From Salipiger sp. CCB-MM3 (GTDB lineage Bacteria > Pseudomonadota > Alphaproteobacteria > Rhodobacterales > Rhodobacteraceae): DNA of 64,000 nucleotides. The stretch lies in assembly GCF_001687105.1 (NCBI RefSeq), contig NZ_CP014595.1, forward strand, positions 1,054,001-1,118,000. The letters are read 5' to 3'. The notes under the pieces were generated by a model. That model was given only the letters and a program-made list of their open reading frames with translations. It did not search any database and was not told the origin of the DNA. Made by a program: the position numbers and the translations under genes. Positions 1 to 12,342 of the stretch are shown one piece after another (positions within the stretch are counted from its first letter, which is position 1; the number at the start of each line of letters is the position of its first letter).

Positions 1-3243
<3,243 letters not shown>

Positions 3244-3258
3244 GGGCAGACCCTTCGG

Positions 3259-4563
3259 TTACAACAGAGCGGTGACGGGCGTCCTGCCGGTGAGCAGGTC
3301 ATCCATCAGGCCGGATTTTTGGAGGCGGAGCTTGTCGAGCAACTTCTGCTCTCGCAAGATCGCCTCATCCTGAGCGGAAAGGCGCCGCGCGATCTCGTCT
3401 TGTTCATCTCTCGACTTGGGCATTCCAATCGGAACTACTCGAAGCGCTCCAAGAGAGATTTCCATGAAAGTCGATCCTTTGACTTCCTTCATGATCGCAT
3501 CTTGACCGCGCCGATGTCGAATTGCCCACATCAGGCAGGTTGCATTGACAGACGCCTTGGGTGCGATGCGAGCCGTACCCTGAGTGAGGTTTGCGCCGTC
3601 GAGATTGTCAGGCACAGGCAAGACTTTACCCAAGGTCGCCCTGATCGCGATAACCAACTCGCCCGCTCGAACTTCGGACCGACGATAGCTGCGAGCAATC
3701 CTTTCCGACGTGCAGAGCATGGTGTCTCGAACCAGTTCGTCCCCAGACATGTCGCCGGTGCGCACATAAGGAATGCCGCCTTCGATGTGAGGACCCGCTT
3801 GAACGATACCATAGGTGATATCGTGCTGGGTGTGATCACCCAACGGGAGCGCCTCCCACTCCTTCGGCAGCCAGCCGAGCGGGGTTTGTTTGTAGAGGTG
3901 GGGGGCCTCGGGCTGTGGGGGGCGGAGGTCTCCGTTGGCGTTGATGCCGCGGGTCAGCAGGTCATGCAGCAGCCCCTGCTTCATCGCCTTCAACTTGGCC
4001 ACCACCGCCTCGGTCCCCCGTATCGCCGCATCCAACGTATCGAGGATCTCGGCGATTTTGGATTGCTCATCTAATGGAGGAAGCTCAATTGGGGTTGAAA
4101 GAAGGGCACCATTCGCAAAGTTGACCTGCGACTCCGCCATCCCTGTCGTTCGATCATGAATGTACTTTTGAGCCCGTGGTTGCGCGATCATTCCCGCAAG
4201 AATCTGCGGAACCACTCGGTCTTCTCGAGGTCGTAGACCAATCATTTTGCCGGAAACGATCAGCCGCTCTGGTTGTGTATCCACATGGCAGGTAACAGCG
4301 ACGCGATGACGCGGACCAGCTTTGGTGACAAGAACATCACTCTGACGGACTGCCAAATGCTCCTGTCCCCAATATGCCTTTGGGAGAACTTTATGAGCGT
4401 ACTCGTTCCAGCCACTCCAAGTGATCGCTGTGGTTTTCAGAACGCCCCATTCGTCAGACGAACTGATGTTACGCTCCTCACAATCGGGGCTCGGCCCCGA
4501 GAAATGACCATAAACAAGATCACCGACTGTCCATTGGCTCCAAGGCCCGACACTCTTAGACAT
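3259..4563 (-). CDS. hsdS: Type I restriction-modification specificity subunit S (HsdS)
   Basis: DNA sequence-recognition subunit shared by the methylase and nuclease complexes. It has 434 residues, normal for the family. Two target recognition domains (roughly residues 1-165 and 215-375) are each followed by a conserved helical spacer: the central one contains [18 protein letters not shown] and [10 protein letters not shown], the C-terminal one [10 protein letters not shown] and LMDDLLTGR. This two-half repeat is diagnostic of HsdS. Its start overlaps the last codons of hsdM by 8 bases, so translation is coupled, and hsdR follows 15 bp downstream. The recognition sequence cannot be read from the protein. 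Confidence 0.95.
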   Translation of the reverse strand: MSKSVGPWSQWTVGDLVYGHFSGPSPDCEERNISSSDEWGVLKTTAITWSGWNEYAHKVLPKAYWGQEHLAVRQSDVLVTKAGPRHRVAVTCHVDTQPERLIVSGKMIGLRPREDRVVPQILAGMIAQPRAQKYIHDRTTGMAESQVNFANGALLSTPIELPPLDEQSKIAEILDTLDAAIRGTEAVVAKLKAMKQGLLHDLLTRGINANGDLRPPQPEAPHLYKQTPLGWLPKEWEALPLGDHTQHDITYGIVQAGPHIEGGIPYVRTGDMSGDELVRDTMLCTSERIARSYRRSEVRAGELVIAIRATLGKVLPVPDNLDGANLTQGTARIAPKASVNATCLMWAIRHRRGQDAIMKEVKGSTFMEISLGALRVVPIGMPKSRDEQDEIARRLSAQDEAILREQKLLDKLRLQKSGLMDDLLTGRTPVTALL

Positions 4564-7021
4564 ACCCCAACCCCTTCAGGAATCCGGCCAGCTTGTCGGT
4601 GGCCTGCGCCCGTGCGCCTTCGATTTCGGTCAGGGTGACGCGATACTTGTCCCACCAGTTTTCGAAGGCCGCCACGATCTGCCCGCGCTGCGCGGCGATG
4701 TAGCGGGTCAGGATCTTCTGCATATCATCGTGGAGGATCGTCAGCAGCAGTTCCGCCGCGCCTTCCTCGGTCAGGTCATCGACGCCCTTGTTCAGCTCGG
4801 CGGTGAACTGGTCCTTCTTCGCCTTCAGGGTCTTCTTGACCTCGGCCAGCTCCTTCTTCCACGCCTTGATCTGCGCCTCGTCCACGGGATCGGCATCATC
4901 CTCTTCCTCCTCGCCCTCTTCGGGCTTGGCGGTCGCGGCCTTGATCTTCGCGTCCAGCTCGGTCTTTTCGGCCTCCAGCTCGGCGATCTGGGTGACGAAG
5001 CCGCCCATCAGGAAGCCGACCAGCTTGTGGTCCAGCGGGTTCTCCTTGTTGCCCTTGTCCTCCAGCGCGGTGACTATGGAGGTGCGCCATGCGTCGGCCA
5101 CGCCCTTGGTCCCGCGCGCCATGAGGGTGAGGAAGTCGAAGCGCGACTGGTTCCAGAACTGCGCGATGATCCCGCGCACGGTGAACGGGTCCAGCATGGC
5201 GAGGCTTTCGAGCGTGGTCGAGAAGCTGGACAGAAGCTCGTCGCGCAGGGCGATCAGCGCGGTCGCGCTGTCATCCCCTGCCAGCGCGGTGATTTCATCG
5301 GTGTGGGCGTCCCACCAGCCGTTGAAATTGTCCCAGATCTCGGCCTCACGCGCCATGAGGCCCGCGTTGGTCTCAATGGCCGGTTTGATGTCGGCCTTGG
5401 CGGTGATCGTTGCTGCGAAGTCGAGGTAACTTTCGTCGCGCGGGGTCAGCATGTCCATCGGGTTCAGGCCGTGGGACTTGAACAGTTCGGCCTTGGCCTC
5501 GACCTCGGTCTTCGGGATTCCGCCGACAAGATGGGCGCGCACATCATGCGGTTCAGGCGGCGGCGCGTTGTCGGCGTAGCGGCGGATGTTCAAGTTCCAG
5601 TCGTTCTCTTTCAGCCTGTCGATATCGACGATGGTCGAGAAGCCGGGGATTTCGCGGTATTCCTCGAAGGTGGTGACGATTTTCTCGATATGCTCGGGCA
5701 TCAGGTGGTTCTGCGCGCGGCCCTCGAAATATTCCCGGTCGGCGTTGATGAAGAGCACCTTGCCCCGGCGGTCGCCGGGCTTGCCGGAGATGAGCTTCGC
5801 ACCGTCGTGCTTCTGCTGACGCAGGACGATGACGCAGGCGGGGATGCCGGTGCCGTAGAAGAGCTGCGGGCCGAGGCCGATGACCGCCTCGATCTGGTCG
5901 CGTTCGATGATCTTCTGGCGGATCTTGGCCTCATCGCCGCCGCGGAAGAGGACGCCGTGCGGCATAACCGTCGCGATCATGCCGCCGTCACGGGTGACGT
6001 GCAGCATGTGCTGGAGGAACATGAGGTCAGCCTTCTTCGAGCCGCGCGGGACCTCGTGGAAGAAACGTTCGGGGAACTTGGGCTCCCAGACGTAATTGCC
6101 GGACTTGTCCTTGTCTTTGGAACCCCAGTTAATCGAAAACGGCGGGTTGGTCAGGATCCGGTCGAAGCGGCGCAGTTCGCCATTCTCGACGTGCTGCGGC
6201 TCGCCCAAGGTGTCCTCGTTGCGCAGGTCGGGACTGCTCATCCCATGGAGCAGCATGTTCATCTTGGCGATGGACCAAACGGTGCCGGCGAATTCCTGTC
6301 CGAAGAGGTTGGCCTTGCTTCCGTCCTGACCGTTCTCGTCGATGTAATCCTTGGCCGCGATGAGCATACCTCCCGACCCGCAGCAGGGGTCATAGATGTC
6401 ATGCTCGAGTGTCGGCTTCAAAAGCCGTACCATCATTCGGACGACAGATCGGGGAGTATAGAATTCGCCGCCCTTTTTACCGGCGGAATCCGCAAACTCC
6501 CCGATGAGGTATTCGTATGCAGCACCCAGAAGATCTGGGAACTCGAAGTCCTCGTTTCGAAGACGGATTTCACCGAAGTGGTTGATCAATTGCCGGAGTT
6601 TCTGATCGCTGATCTTGCTCTGACCGACCTTTCGGGTGAAATCGATGTGATCGAGGACACCTTCGAGAGCAATGTTCTCGGATTCAACACCGCCTAGTGC
6701 CTTGTTGAGCTTGTCGCCAATGTTTTCATGAGCTTCGTCGACGAGATAGCTGAAGCGAGATTGAGGGGGCACCCAGAATGCACCCGTCTTTCCGTACCAG
6801 ACCTTATTCTCCGCATCCTGCGCAGCTTGTTTTTCGGGAACGCCATTTCCGATGCGTTTCTTGATAACGTCGCTTCGCGCCTGGTCGAATACGTCAGAGC
6901 ACCTTTTCAGGAACAGCATTCCAAAGATGTATTCTTTGAATTCGGACGCGTCCATCTTCCCACGAAGAATATCGGCGGCGCTGAACAGGTGGCGCTCGAG
7001 TTGCGCAAGTGTCAAAGGCAT
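4556..7021 (-). CDS. hsdM: Type I restriction-modification DNA methyltransferase subunit M (HsdM), long form
   Basis: N6-adenine methyltransferase that protects host DNA and forms the core of the type I complex. It has an N-terminal HsdM helical domain (about 1-150), an AdoMet motif I DPCCGSGG at 211-218 and the catalytic motif IV NPPF at 292-295. At 821 residues it is well above the usual 480-550. The extra C-terminal part (about 500-821) holds a highly acidic stretch ([15 protein letters not shown]) flanked by probable coiled coil. It is the first gene of the operon; ATG at 7021 opens into an AT-rich upstream region, and hsdS overlaps its stop. The role of the extension is unknown to me. 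Confidence 0.95.
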   Translation of the reverse strand: MPLTLAQLERHLFSAADILRGKMDASEFKEYIFGMLFLKRCSDVFDQARSDVIKKRIGNGVPEKQAAQDAENKVWYGKTGAFWVPPQSRFSYLVDEAHENIGDKLNKALGGVESENIALEGVLDHIDFTRKVGQSKISDQKLRQLINHFGEIRLRNEDFEFPDLLGAAYEYLIGEFADSAGKKGGEFYTPRSVVRMMVRLLKPTLEHDIYDPCCGSGGMLIAAKDYIDENGQDGSKANLFGQEFAGTVWSIAKMNMLLHGMSSPDLRNEDTLGEPQHVENGELRRFDRILTNPPFSINWGSKDKDKSGNYVWEPKFPERFFHEVPRGSKKADLMFLQHMLHVTRDGGMIATVMPHGVLFRGGDEAKIRQKIIERDQIEAVIGLGPQLFYGTGIPACVIVLRQQKHDGAKLISGKPGDRRGKVLFINADREYFEGRAQNHLMPEHIEKIVTTFEEYREIPGFSTIVDIDRLKENDWNLNIRRYADNAPPPEPHDVRAHLVGGIPKTEVEAKAELFKSHGLNPMDMLTPRDESYLDFAATITAKADIKPAIETNAGLMAREAEIWDNFNGWWDAHTDEITALAGDDSATALIALRDELLSSFSTTLESLAMLDPFTVRGIIAQFWNQSRFDFLTLMARGTKGVADAWRTSIVTALEDKGNKENPLDHKLVGFLMGGFVTQIAELEAEKTELDAKIKAATAKPEEGEEEEDDADPVDEAQIKAWKKELAEVKKTLKAKKDQFTAELNKGVDDLTEEGAAELLLTILHDDMQKILTRYIAAQRGQIVAAFENWWDKYRVTLTEIEGARAQATDKLAGFLKGLGYV

Positions 7022-7496
7022 TTATATTTTCTCGTCTAGTTTGCCCGCACCCTGAGGTATTTCGATGTCGAGGGCAACGGGCAAGCAGCGCGTCCGAAAG
7101 CGACGGTTGCAGTTTCGCACTGCCAAGAAACGCCAGAGTCTTCACGGCACCTGGTGAAGACCATGCAGGGCGAACGATTCTCCGGACACCTCTCGAAACA
7201 CAACTTTAGCGAATGACCTGAGGTAAGCGCGCATCCCATGCGTTCTCTCGCGACCTTCCGCCGTACTGGGGGCCAGTCTTATCAGCAAAAAAGTCTGCCC
7301 CGGCACCTATGCGAAAACGTCACTCGAAGTCGCGAGTTGCCCCGGTCTCGTTGCGGAAAGCGCTCTTCGAATGAATCGAACCTCCCTGTTTTCGCAAGAC
7401 TTTCTGCTTTTCACCCCTTGCGGGTGTACCTAAAGGGCCCCCTCCGAACACGCGCGTTCATCCTGCCCCCAATACACCCCGCCTGGCGCATCTTCG
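7022..7496. other. Intergenic region between divergent hsdM and the DUF6634 gene
   Basis: About 475 bp without a credible gene. It must carry the hsdM promoter on the minus strand; the stretch directly upstream of hsdM is AT-rich. I searched it for inverted copies of the transposon-end motif found at 13876-14060 and saw none. Only weak same-orientation partial matches (TTTTCTCG at 7027-7034 and two TTTTC sites near 7390-7415) were found. Nothing else is recognised. Confidence 0.5.
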
Positions 7497-8066
7497 ATGC
7501 AGCCGGAAGGGGACGTTTATGCACTGGACCTGAACATGCATCCTGCCACCCGCCCGCTTCGCACTCTCGTCGAAACATACCTGACCGCATTCCGTGCCGT
7601 GCGACACGGACCTGAACCAGCGCATTCCGAACCAGATGCGCCCTGTCTAACGAACTGGACAGCCGCGATGCGCGGCCGGGAGATCGTCCTCGTCGGCAGC
7701 GTCTCGAGGCACCCGCTCCTCGGCGACACAAGGATCCAGACATCGACCCTGATCTACGTTTCCCAGGACCGGCAGTGGGCCCGAACCCTATCGCGGTGGT
7801 ATCGGCTCGGGGCAGCCTTCGTGCCCACTCTCCCAGCCGAGCATACGGGTGATCTTCTCCCAGGCTTCTTTGTCTCCATCGACGAAGGCATCATCAGCCT
7901 ACCGCTACACATGGCCCTCAAGTTCACCGCACGGCGTCCGCAGGAGGTTGCGGACGTGGCCTTCAGGGCGGGCCTGGATGACCTCGTTCCCGAGCTGATC
8001 CGGCTCGCGAGGGCGTGGCCCAGTATGCCAAAAGAAATCTCCTTTCAAGGCGCTCAAGCCATTTAA
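7497..8066 (+). CDS. DUF6634 family protein
   Basis: A 189-residue protein of unknown function. The core (LTNWTA, RIQTSTLIYVSQDRQWARTL and SRWYRLG) resembles what I recall of the DUF6634 family of Rhodobacteraceae and rhizobia; this is a recognition from memory, not a search. No signal peptide, membrane segment or catalytic motif is evident. The start is uncertain: ATG at 7497 and ATG at 7536 (reading MHPATRPL) both lack a good ribosome binding site. It sits upstream of and in the same direction as the transposition genes, separated by about 320 bp, so it may be a passenger gene of that element. Confidence 0.6.
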   Translation: MQPEGDVYALDLNMHPATRPLRTLVETYLTAFRAVRHGPEPAHSEPDAPCLTNWTAAMRGREIVLVGSVSRHPLLGDTRIQTSTLIYVSQDRQWARTLSRWYRLGAAFVPTLPAEHTGDLLPGFFVSIDEGIISLPLHMALKFTARRPQEVADVAFRAGLDDLVPELIRLARAWPSMPKEISFQGAQAI

Positions 8067-8384
8067 AAATTTGAATTTTCTCACCTCCAGGCACTGACGG
8101 CGCAATTTTTTCCTCCTACGTCGCCTTCATCATCAAGGAGCGCGGCGAATGCCTCCCCTTCGCGAGCAGGACAAACAGGACACGACGACCAGCAGGTACC
8201 CAAAGGAGAGGCCATGACAGTATCGGAAAGTAGCTGACCCTGACGGGATACCTCGCGGCCGGTGCTGGGGTCTGAGCCCGAGGGCCCCTTCAGCGCAGGA
8301 TGCGCTCCCATCCGACACAGCACGACATCACCTGACCGCAGTGCGGATCGGGACAGAGAAAGTCATGCCGAAAGGCAAAAGATT
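8067..8384. other. Intergenic region upstream of tnsA, with a 7-codon ORF behind a strong ribosome binding site
   Basis: About 320 bp of leader ahead of the transposition operon. AT-rich sequence follows the DUF6634 stop (8064-8085). An AAAGGAG at 8202-8208 lies 5 bases before ATG at 8214, which opens a 7-codon frame ending at 8237 (MTVSESS). It could be a leader peptide or chance. No TGT-type transposon terminus and no inverted end motif are seen. Confidence 0.4.
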
Positions 8385-9164
8385 ATGCAGAACGAACACC
8401 CGACACCCGAAAGCCCCCATACCTCCCGGACCGTCATGCCCCCTGCGGAAAGTACCTCCGCGAACGACGTGACCAACGAAATGACCGCAGACCCTCGGCG
8501 CTCCGCACGCCGCAAGCCTCTGCCGAGCCGCGCGAAACGCAAAATCCCGAAATCTTCGAAAGGGCACTTCGTCGGAGAGCTCGTCTTCAACCGTGGCGAA
8601 GTGCGCCAGCGTCTGGGCTTCGCCAGCATGACCGAACACAACGCCGCGCTATGCCTGATTTACCGGCCGGATTTTCTCGACATCGAAGAGCAGTTGGCAT
8701 CGCTGCCCTTCATCCTCCCGAACGGGAAGGCCTCGCAGCACTTCTTTGACTTCCGTGTCACCTTTCGGGGCGGTCGCCGCATCTGCATCTCCGTAAAGCC
8801 CGAGCGCATCGCCCAGACTTACCTCTACCAGGCGACGATGGCCCGCATCAGGCAGGCGGCGATCGGCAGCATCTGTGACGACGTCCGAACGATCACCGAG
8901 CGCAATATCGATCCGGTTGAGTTGCACAACGCGAAACTTTTCCACTCGGCCCGCGATCCAGAGCCTCAGCTCGACGCCCAAATCCTCGACGGCCTCACGA
9001 AGATCGAGAGCCCCGTCAGCATTGGTGAATTCCTTGAAGGGCTCGGCATCGGGGCGCGCGGTTTCCGCAGCGTGGCCCGGGCAATCCGGTTCGGGCATGC
9101 GAAGCTCTTCACGAGGGAGAAGATCACCGGACCGACCCTCATCATCTGCGGAGAGACCTGCTGA
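8385..9164 (+). CDS. tnsA: TnsA-like transposon endonuclease
   Basis: Predicted 5'-strand endonuclease partner of the DDE transposase in a Tn7-like element. From ATG 8385 it has 259 residues. The core reads like TnsA: E84 in FASMTEHNAAL, an EEQ motif, D122 in FFDFRV and K138 in SVKP, giving the E-(37)-D-(15)-K pattern of a restriction-like fold. The C-terminal part (about 195-259) looks helical and may contact TnsC. AAGG at 8372-8375 supports this start; the frame could extend to 8262, but residues there look non-coding. Its stop overlaps the tnsB start by one base. Family divergence is large, so the assignment rests on motif pattern and gene order. Confidence 0.75.
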   Translation: MQNEHPTPESPHTSRTVMPPAESTSANDVTNEMTADPRRSARRKPLPSRAKRKIPKSSKGHFVGELVFNRGEVRQRLGFASMTEHNAALCLIYRPDFLDIEEQLASLPFILPNGKASQHFFDFRVTFRGGRRICISVKPERIAQTYLYQATMARIRQAAIGSICDDVRTITERNIDPVELHNAKLFHSARDPEPQLDAQILDGLTKIESPVSIGEFLEGLGIGARGFRSVARAIRFGHAKLFTREKITGPTLIICGETC

Positions 9165-11359
9165 TGGCCGCCCCGTTCAAGAAGAAGGTCAAGGTCCTTC
9201 TCGAGAAGGACTGCGAGTTCCAGATCGGCGTGCGCAAGGGGCGCGTGCTGGAACTGCGTCCGGAGGGATATTTCGTCTTCTGGGAAGAATGGACCGACCC
9301 GGAAAGCGGCGAATGCCATGAAAGCATTGCAGGCATCTTCAGCTACGACGCGGTGGTGACCGAGAACAACTACGGCACCCTCAAGATCCTCAAGCGGCCT
9401 CTGGCCAAGCCATTCGACGCCAAGGCTGTCCGCCGTAGCCACCGCGTTCAGACCGAGATCGCCCGACAACGGTTCCGCAAGCAGTTCGTCCTTGCGATCC
9501 AGGACATGTTGGACAGAGGCCAACTCGAGCCGATCCGGGACGACTTTGGCGACAAGATTGTCAGCATCGTCGCCAAAGGCTCGCAGCGATATCGCGAGTA
9601 TCTGGCCGCACAGTCCATGCGGGCCGCCAAGCGTGGAGGGACCAGGGTTCAGAAGCGCAGAAAAGAGAAGGAACGCGCCGCCGAATTCCACCAAGGCTTC
9701 AAGTCAGGCCACACGATGTGGAAATGGTACTGGCAGTGGAAGATCCACGGCGATGATGGCCTCTTCGATCAGTACCGTAACTGCGGTCGCTACAAGCGAT
9801 ATGACGACGAGACGGCCAGTTTCATCGAGCGGCAGCTCGACATGCTGTGGGATGACGAACGTCCGACGATCAAGTCTTTCGTGGAGAGCGTGCAGGCCGC
9901 GATCGATGCCGAGAACGATCGCCGGGAGCGCCTGCCCGTCCCCGCCCCCAAGCTCAAGCGCCCTGGCTACGATCATCTCGCCAGCAAGATCCGGGAACTT
10001 GCGCCAATCGACCATGCCCTGCGCAAACACGGACGAGACAAGGCGTACAAGGATCTTCACACGCTGGGGATGGGGATCGAGACCTCGAGGCTGCTCGAAC
10101 GGGTAGAGGTGGATGAATACACGGTCGATCTTTTCGTCCTCATGCGGGACACAGGCCTCTTCGATCATCTGCCGGAGTCGATCAAGCAGGTGATCGGCTT
10201 GGACGGTAAGGCATGCAGGGTCACGCTCTCCGGTGCAATCGATGTTCACACCCGGTGCTTCCTCGCCCTGCAGATCGTGCCTCAGGCAACCGACAGTCCG
10301 CTCGCCCGGACGCTCGAGATGATCTACATGGACAAGTCGCCGATCGCCGATGCGGCTGGCGCAAAGTTCGGTTGGCCCATGTCCGGAGCCGCTGAGGCAA
10401 TCGTCTTCGACCGCGGTGACAAATACATCACCGATGACGCATATGATATCCTTGCGGATCTAGGCATCACCAACCTCGGGGCTCCCGCGGGGAAACCATG
10501 GCTAAAGCCGTACATCGAGCGTGTTTTCAGGACAGTCCACAGTGACCTCCTGCTCCGCTTCTCGGGCCGCGCGTTCAGCAACGTGGTCGAGCGCGGAGAG
10601 AACGACGCTGGAGCACGTGCCACCCTGACCCTTGAGGCCTTTCTCTGCTGGCTCGTTCGATGGGTCGTAGACGCCTATCATACCAAACATCACACCGCCC
10701 TTGGCATGTCGCCGGCCAAAGCCTGGGAGAAAGCGAGCCGCGAATGCCCACCCCGATCGCTGACCAGCACTGAAATGCGCGAGGTCTTCGGCGTGAAGTC
10801 ACGCCGCAAGCTCTCCCGGAAAGGCCTCCGGGTGCAGCATATCGACTACCAGTCCGACGCCGCTATGCAGACGTTCCTCCGCGAGAAGGTCAACGATGTC
10901 GAGGTCCTCCGCTGGGACGGCGACATCGGGGCCATTTCAGTACGTGCCGACAATGGCCCCTGGCACACCGTGCCCGCCTGCGACCCTCAATGGATCGGCA
11001 AGACGGATACGGATCTGCGGGTCTGGCTGGCAGAACGCGCAGAAGAAGATGAGGCCGAGCGTGTTGCGCGGCGCGATTTCATCAATGCCGCCAACGCAGA
11101 AGCCTACCGGCTGAAGCGCCTTTCCGGGCTGATCTCCCTTCCGCGGACCTCCGAAGATCTGGATGCCGAAGCGGTGCGCTTCATGCGCCATACCGATACC
11201 GCCGAGCGCCGTCACGCTGCCGGTCCGCATCGCCCGCTCCTGGGAGATCTCGATGGTGCAGAGCCCGCGAGCTTCGAGGGCGCGCATCCACACTTCCGCA
11301 ACGACCCCGACGTCGAGGCAGACGTCCGAGACGACGACGATACAGACACCATGGAGTGA
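9164..11359 (+). CDS. tnsB: TnsB/TniA-like DDE transposase (Mu-type integrase core)
   Basis: Catalyses 3'-end cutting and strand transfer of the transposon. It has 731 residues. A DNA-binding helical region lies at about 60-260 with KWYWQWKIHGDDGLFDQYRN. The RNase H-like core has D317 (VEVDEYTVD), D416 (IVFDRGD) and E452 (KPYIERVF), that is D-98-D-35-E, the spacing expected of Mu/TnsB transposases. A Mu C-terminal beta barrel is likely around 560-640, followed by a tail that would bind the ATPase. The start overlaps the tnsA stop (TGATG), and its own stop overlaps the next gene. All catalytic residues are intact. Confidence 0.93.
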   Translation: MAAPFKKKVKVLLEKDCEFQIGVRKGRVLELRPEGYFVFWEEWTDPESGECHESIAGIFSYDAVVTENNYGTLKILKRPLAKPFDAKAVRRSHRVQTEIARQRFRKQFVLAIQDMLDRGQLEPIRDDFGDKIVSIVAKGSQRYREYLAAQSMRAAKRGGTRVQKRRKEKERAAEFHQGFKSGHTMWKWYWQWKIHGDDGLFDQYRNCGRYKRYDDETASFIERQLDMLWDDERPTIKSFVESVQAAIDAENDRRERLPVPAPKLKRPGYDHLASKIRELAPIDHALRKHGRDKAYKDLHTLGMGIETSRLLERVEVDEYTVDLFVLMRDTGLFDHLPESIKQVIGLDGKACRVTLSGAIDVHTRCFLALQIVPQATDSPLARTLEMIYMDKSPIADAAGAKFGWPMSGAAEAIVFDRGDKYITDDAYDILADLGITNLGAPAGKPWLKPYIERVFRTVHSDLLLRFSGRAFSNVVERGENDAGARATLTLEAFLCWLVRWVVDAYHTKHHTALGMSPAKAWEKASRECPPRSLTSTEMREVFGVKSRRKLSRKGLRVQHIDYQSDAAMQTFLREKVNDVEVLRWDGDIGAISVRADNGPWHTVPACDPQWIGKTDTDLRVWLAERAEEDEAERVARRDFINAANAEAYRLKRLSGLISLPRTSEDLDAEAVRFMRHTDTAERRHAAGPHRPLLGDLDGAEPASFEGAHPHFRNDPDVEADVRDDDDTDTME

Positions 11360-12342
11360 TGCACATGACGACTCAGACCGGCGAAACCGCCCCGACCACC
11401 ATTTCCCAGAAGACTAAGTGGCTGAAGGATCGCTACTGGCGGTTTGGCATGGAAGAGGTCATCGACGATCACCTTTTCGACCTTTTCGAGATCGATGACG
11501 ACGGCGAAATGACCGCACAGCCGCGGATTGACCCGCTGACAGGGGAAAGCCGTGGTTTGATGGTTATCGGCCGCTCCGGCGACGGCAAGACCGCATTGCT
11601 GAAACGGACCCTCAGGACCAGCTCCGTACTGACCGAGATGACCGATCAGCAGGAGGGCAATACGCTCTACATCACGGTCCGCCCGGATGCCACGATCAAG
11701 AAGCTGGCTGAAGTCATCCTCGCCGCGACAGGGTATCAGCGCGTCGATGCCAAGCTTCGCTCTGCCGACGCCTGGGAGATGGTCATGCACCGCCTGTCCC
11801 TGGTCGGCGTCCAGCTTGTGGTGATCGATGAGTGCCACCACCTGTTCCGCCCCGGGGCCGGTCGCGACAAGCTTGGCGCTATCCAGTCCATGAAGCACCT
11901 TCTCCAGTCGGCGGGCGGCCTATCCATCATCATCGCCGGGGTCGCAGACCTGCGCGAAGCCATCCTCTCTGAAACTTCAGGAGAAACCTACCGGCGCCTG
12001 CAGGAGCTGGACCTCGACGATATTCGCCCCGGAAGCCGCGAAACTAAGGTCTTCGCCACAAATTTCCGGAAGTCCGCGGAGATCCTCGGCATCGAAGTCT
12101 CCGAGGGGGACGCCTTTGTCGAACGTATCCTGTTTGCCAGGAACGGGCAGATTGGTCGGAGCGTCGCTTTGGCCAAGGCGATCCTGCATGATGCCGTCAC
12201 CCGGCGGCGTACCATGCTGTCACTTGAACGCGCCGAAGCGGTCTATCGCAAGAATCGGCAAGGTTCCGACATGACGCCCTTCCATGCGGCCGAATGGGGG
12301 ACCGTGAAGCGGGAACTGGAAGCCATCGGGTGGAAGGCATGA
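11359..12342 (+). CDS. tnsC: TnsC/TniB-like AAA+ transposition ATPase
   Basis: ATP-dependent regulator that connects target selection to the transposase. It has 327 residues. Walker A GRSGDGKT lies at about 71-78 and Walker B VVIDECHH with D157-E158. The N-terminal TKWLKDRYW segment is typical of TniB. The start is ambiguous: ATG 11359 overlaps the tnsB stop as TGATG, whereas ATG 11365 has better spacing (8 bases) from GGAG at 11353-11356. The end overlaps tniQ by 4 bases (ATGA). Confidence 0.93.
   Translation: MHMTTQTGETAPTTISQKTKWLKDRYWRFGMEEVIDDHLFDLFEIDDDGEMTAQPRIDPLTGESRGLMVIGRSGDGKTALLKRTLRTSSVLTEMTDQQEGNTLYITVRPDATIKKLAEVILAATGYQRVDAKLRSADAWEMVMHRLSLVGVQLVVIDECHHLFRPGAGRDKLGAIQSMKHLLQSAGGLSIIIAGVADLREAILSETSGETYRRLQELDLDDIRPGSRETKVFATNFRKSAEILGIEVSEGDAFVERILFARNGQIGRSVALAKAILHDAVTRRRTMLSLERAEAVYRKNRQGSDMTPFHAAEWGTVKRELEAIGWKA

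Noticed and set aside
7025..7415. TTTTCTCG and two TTTTC sites that resemble the transposon-end motif
   Set aside because: They point in the same direction as the right-end array, match only part of the consensus and are not on the 21-bp grid; a left end should carry inverted copies.
8262..8384. In-frame extension of tnsA to ATG 8262
   Set aside because: The extra 41 residues look like translated leader DNA and have no ribosome site; ATG 8385 is better supported.
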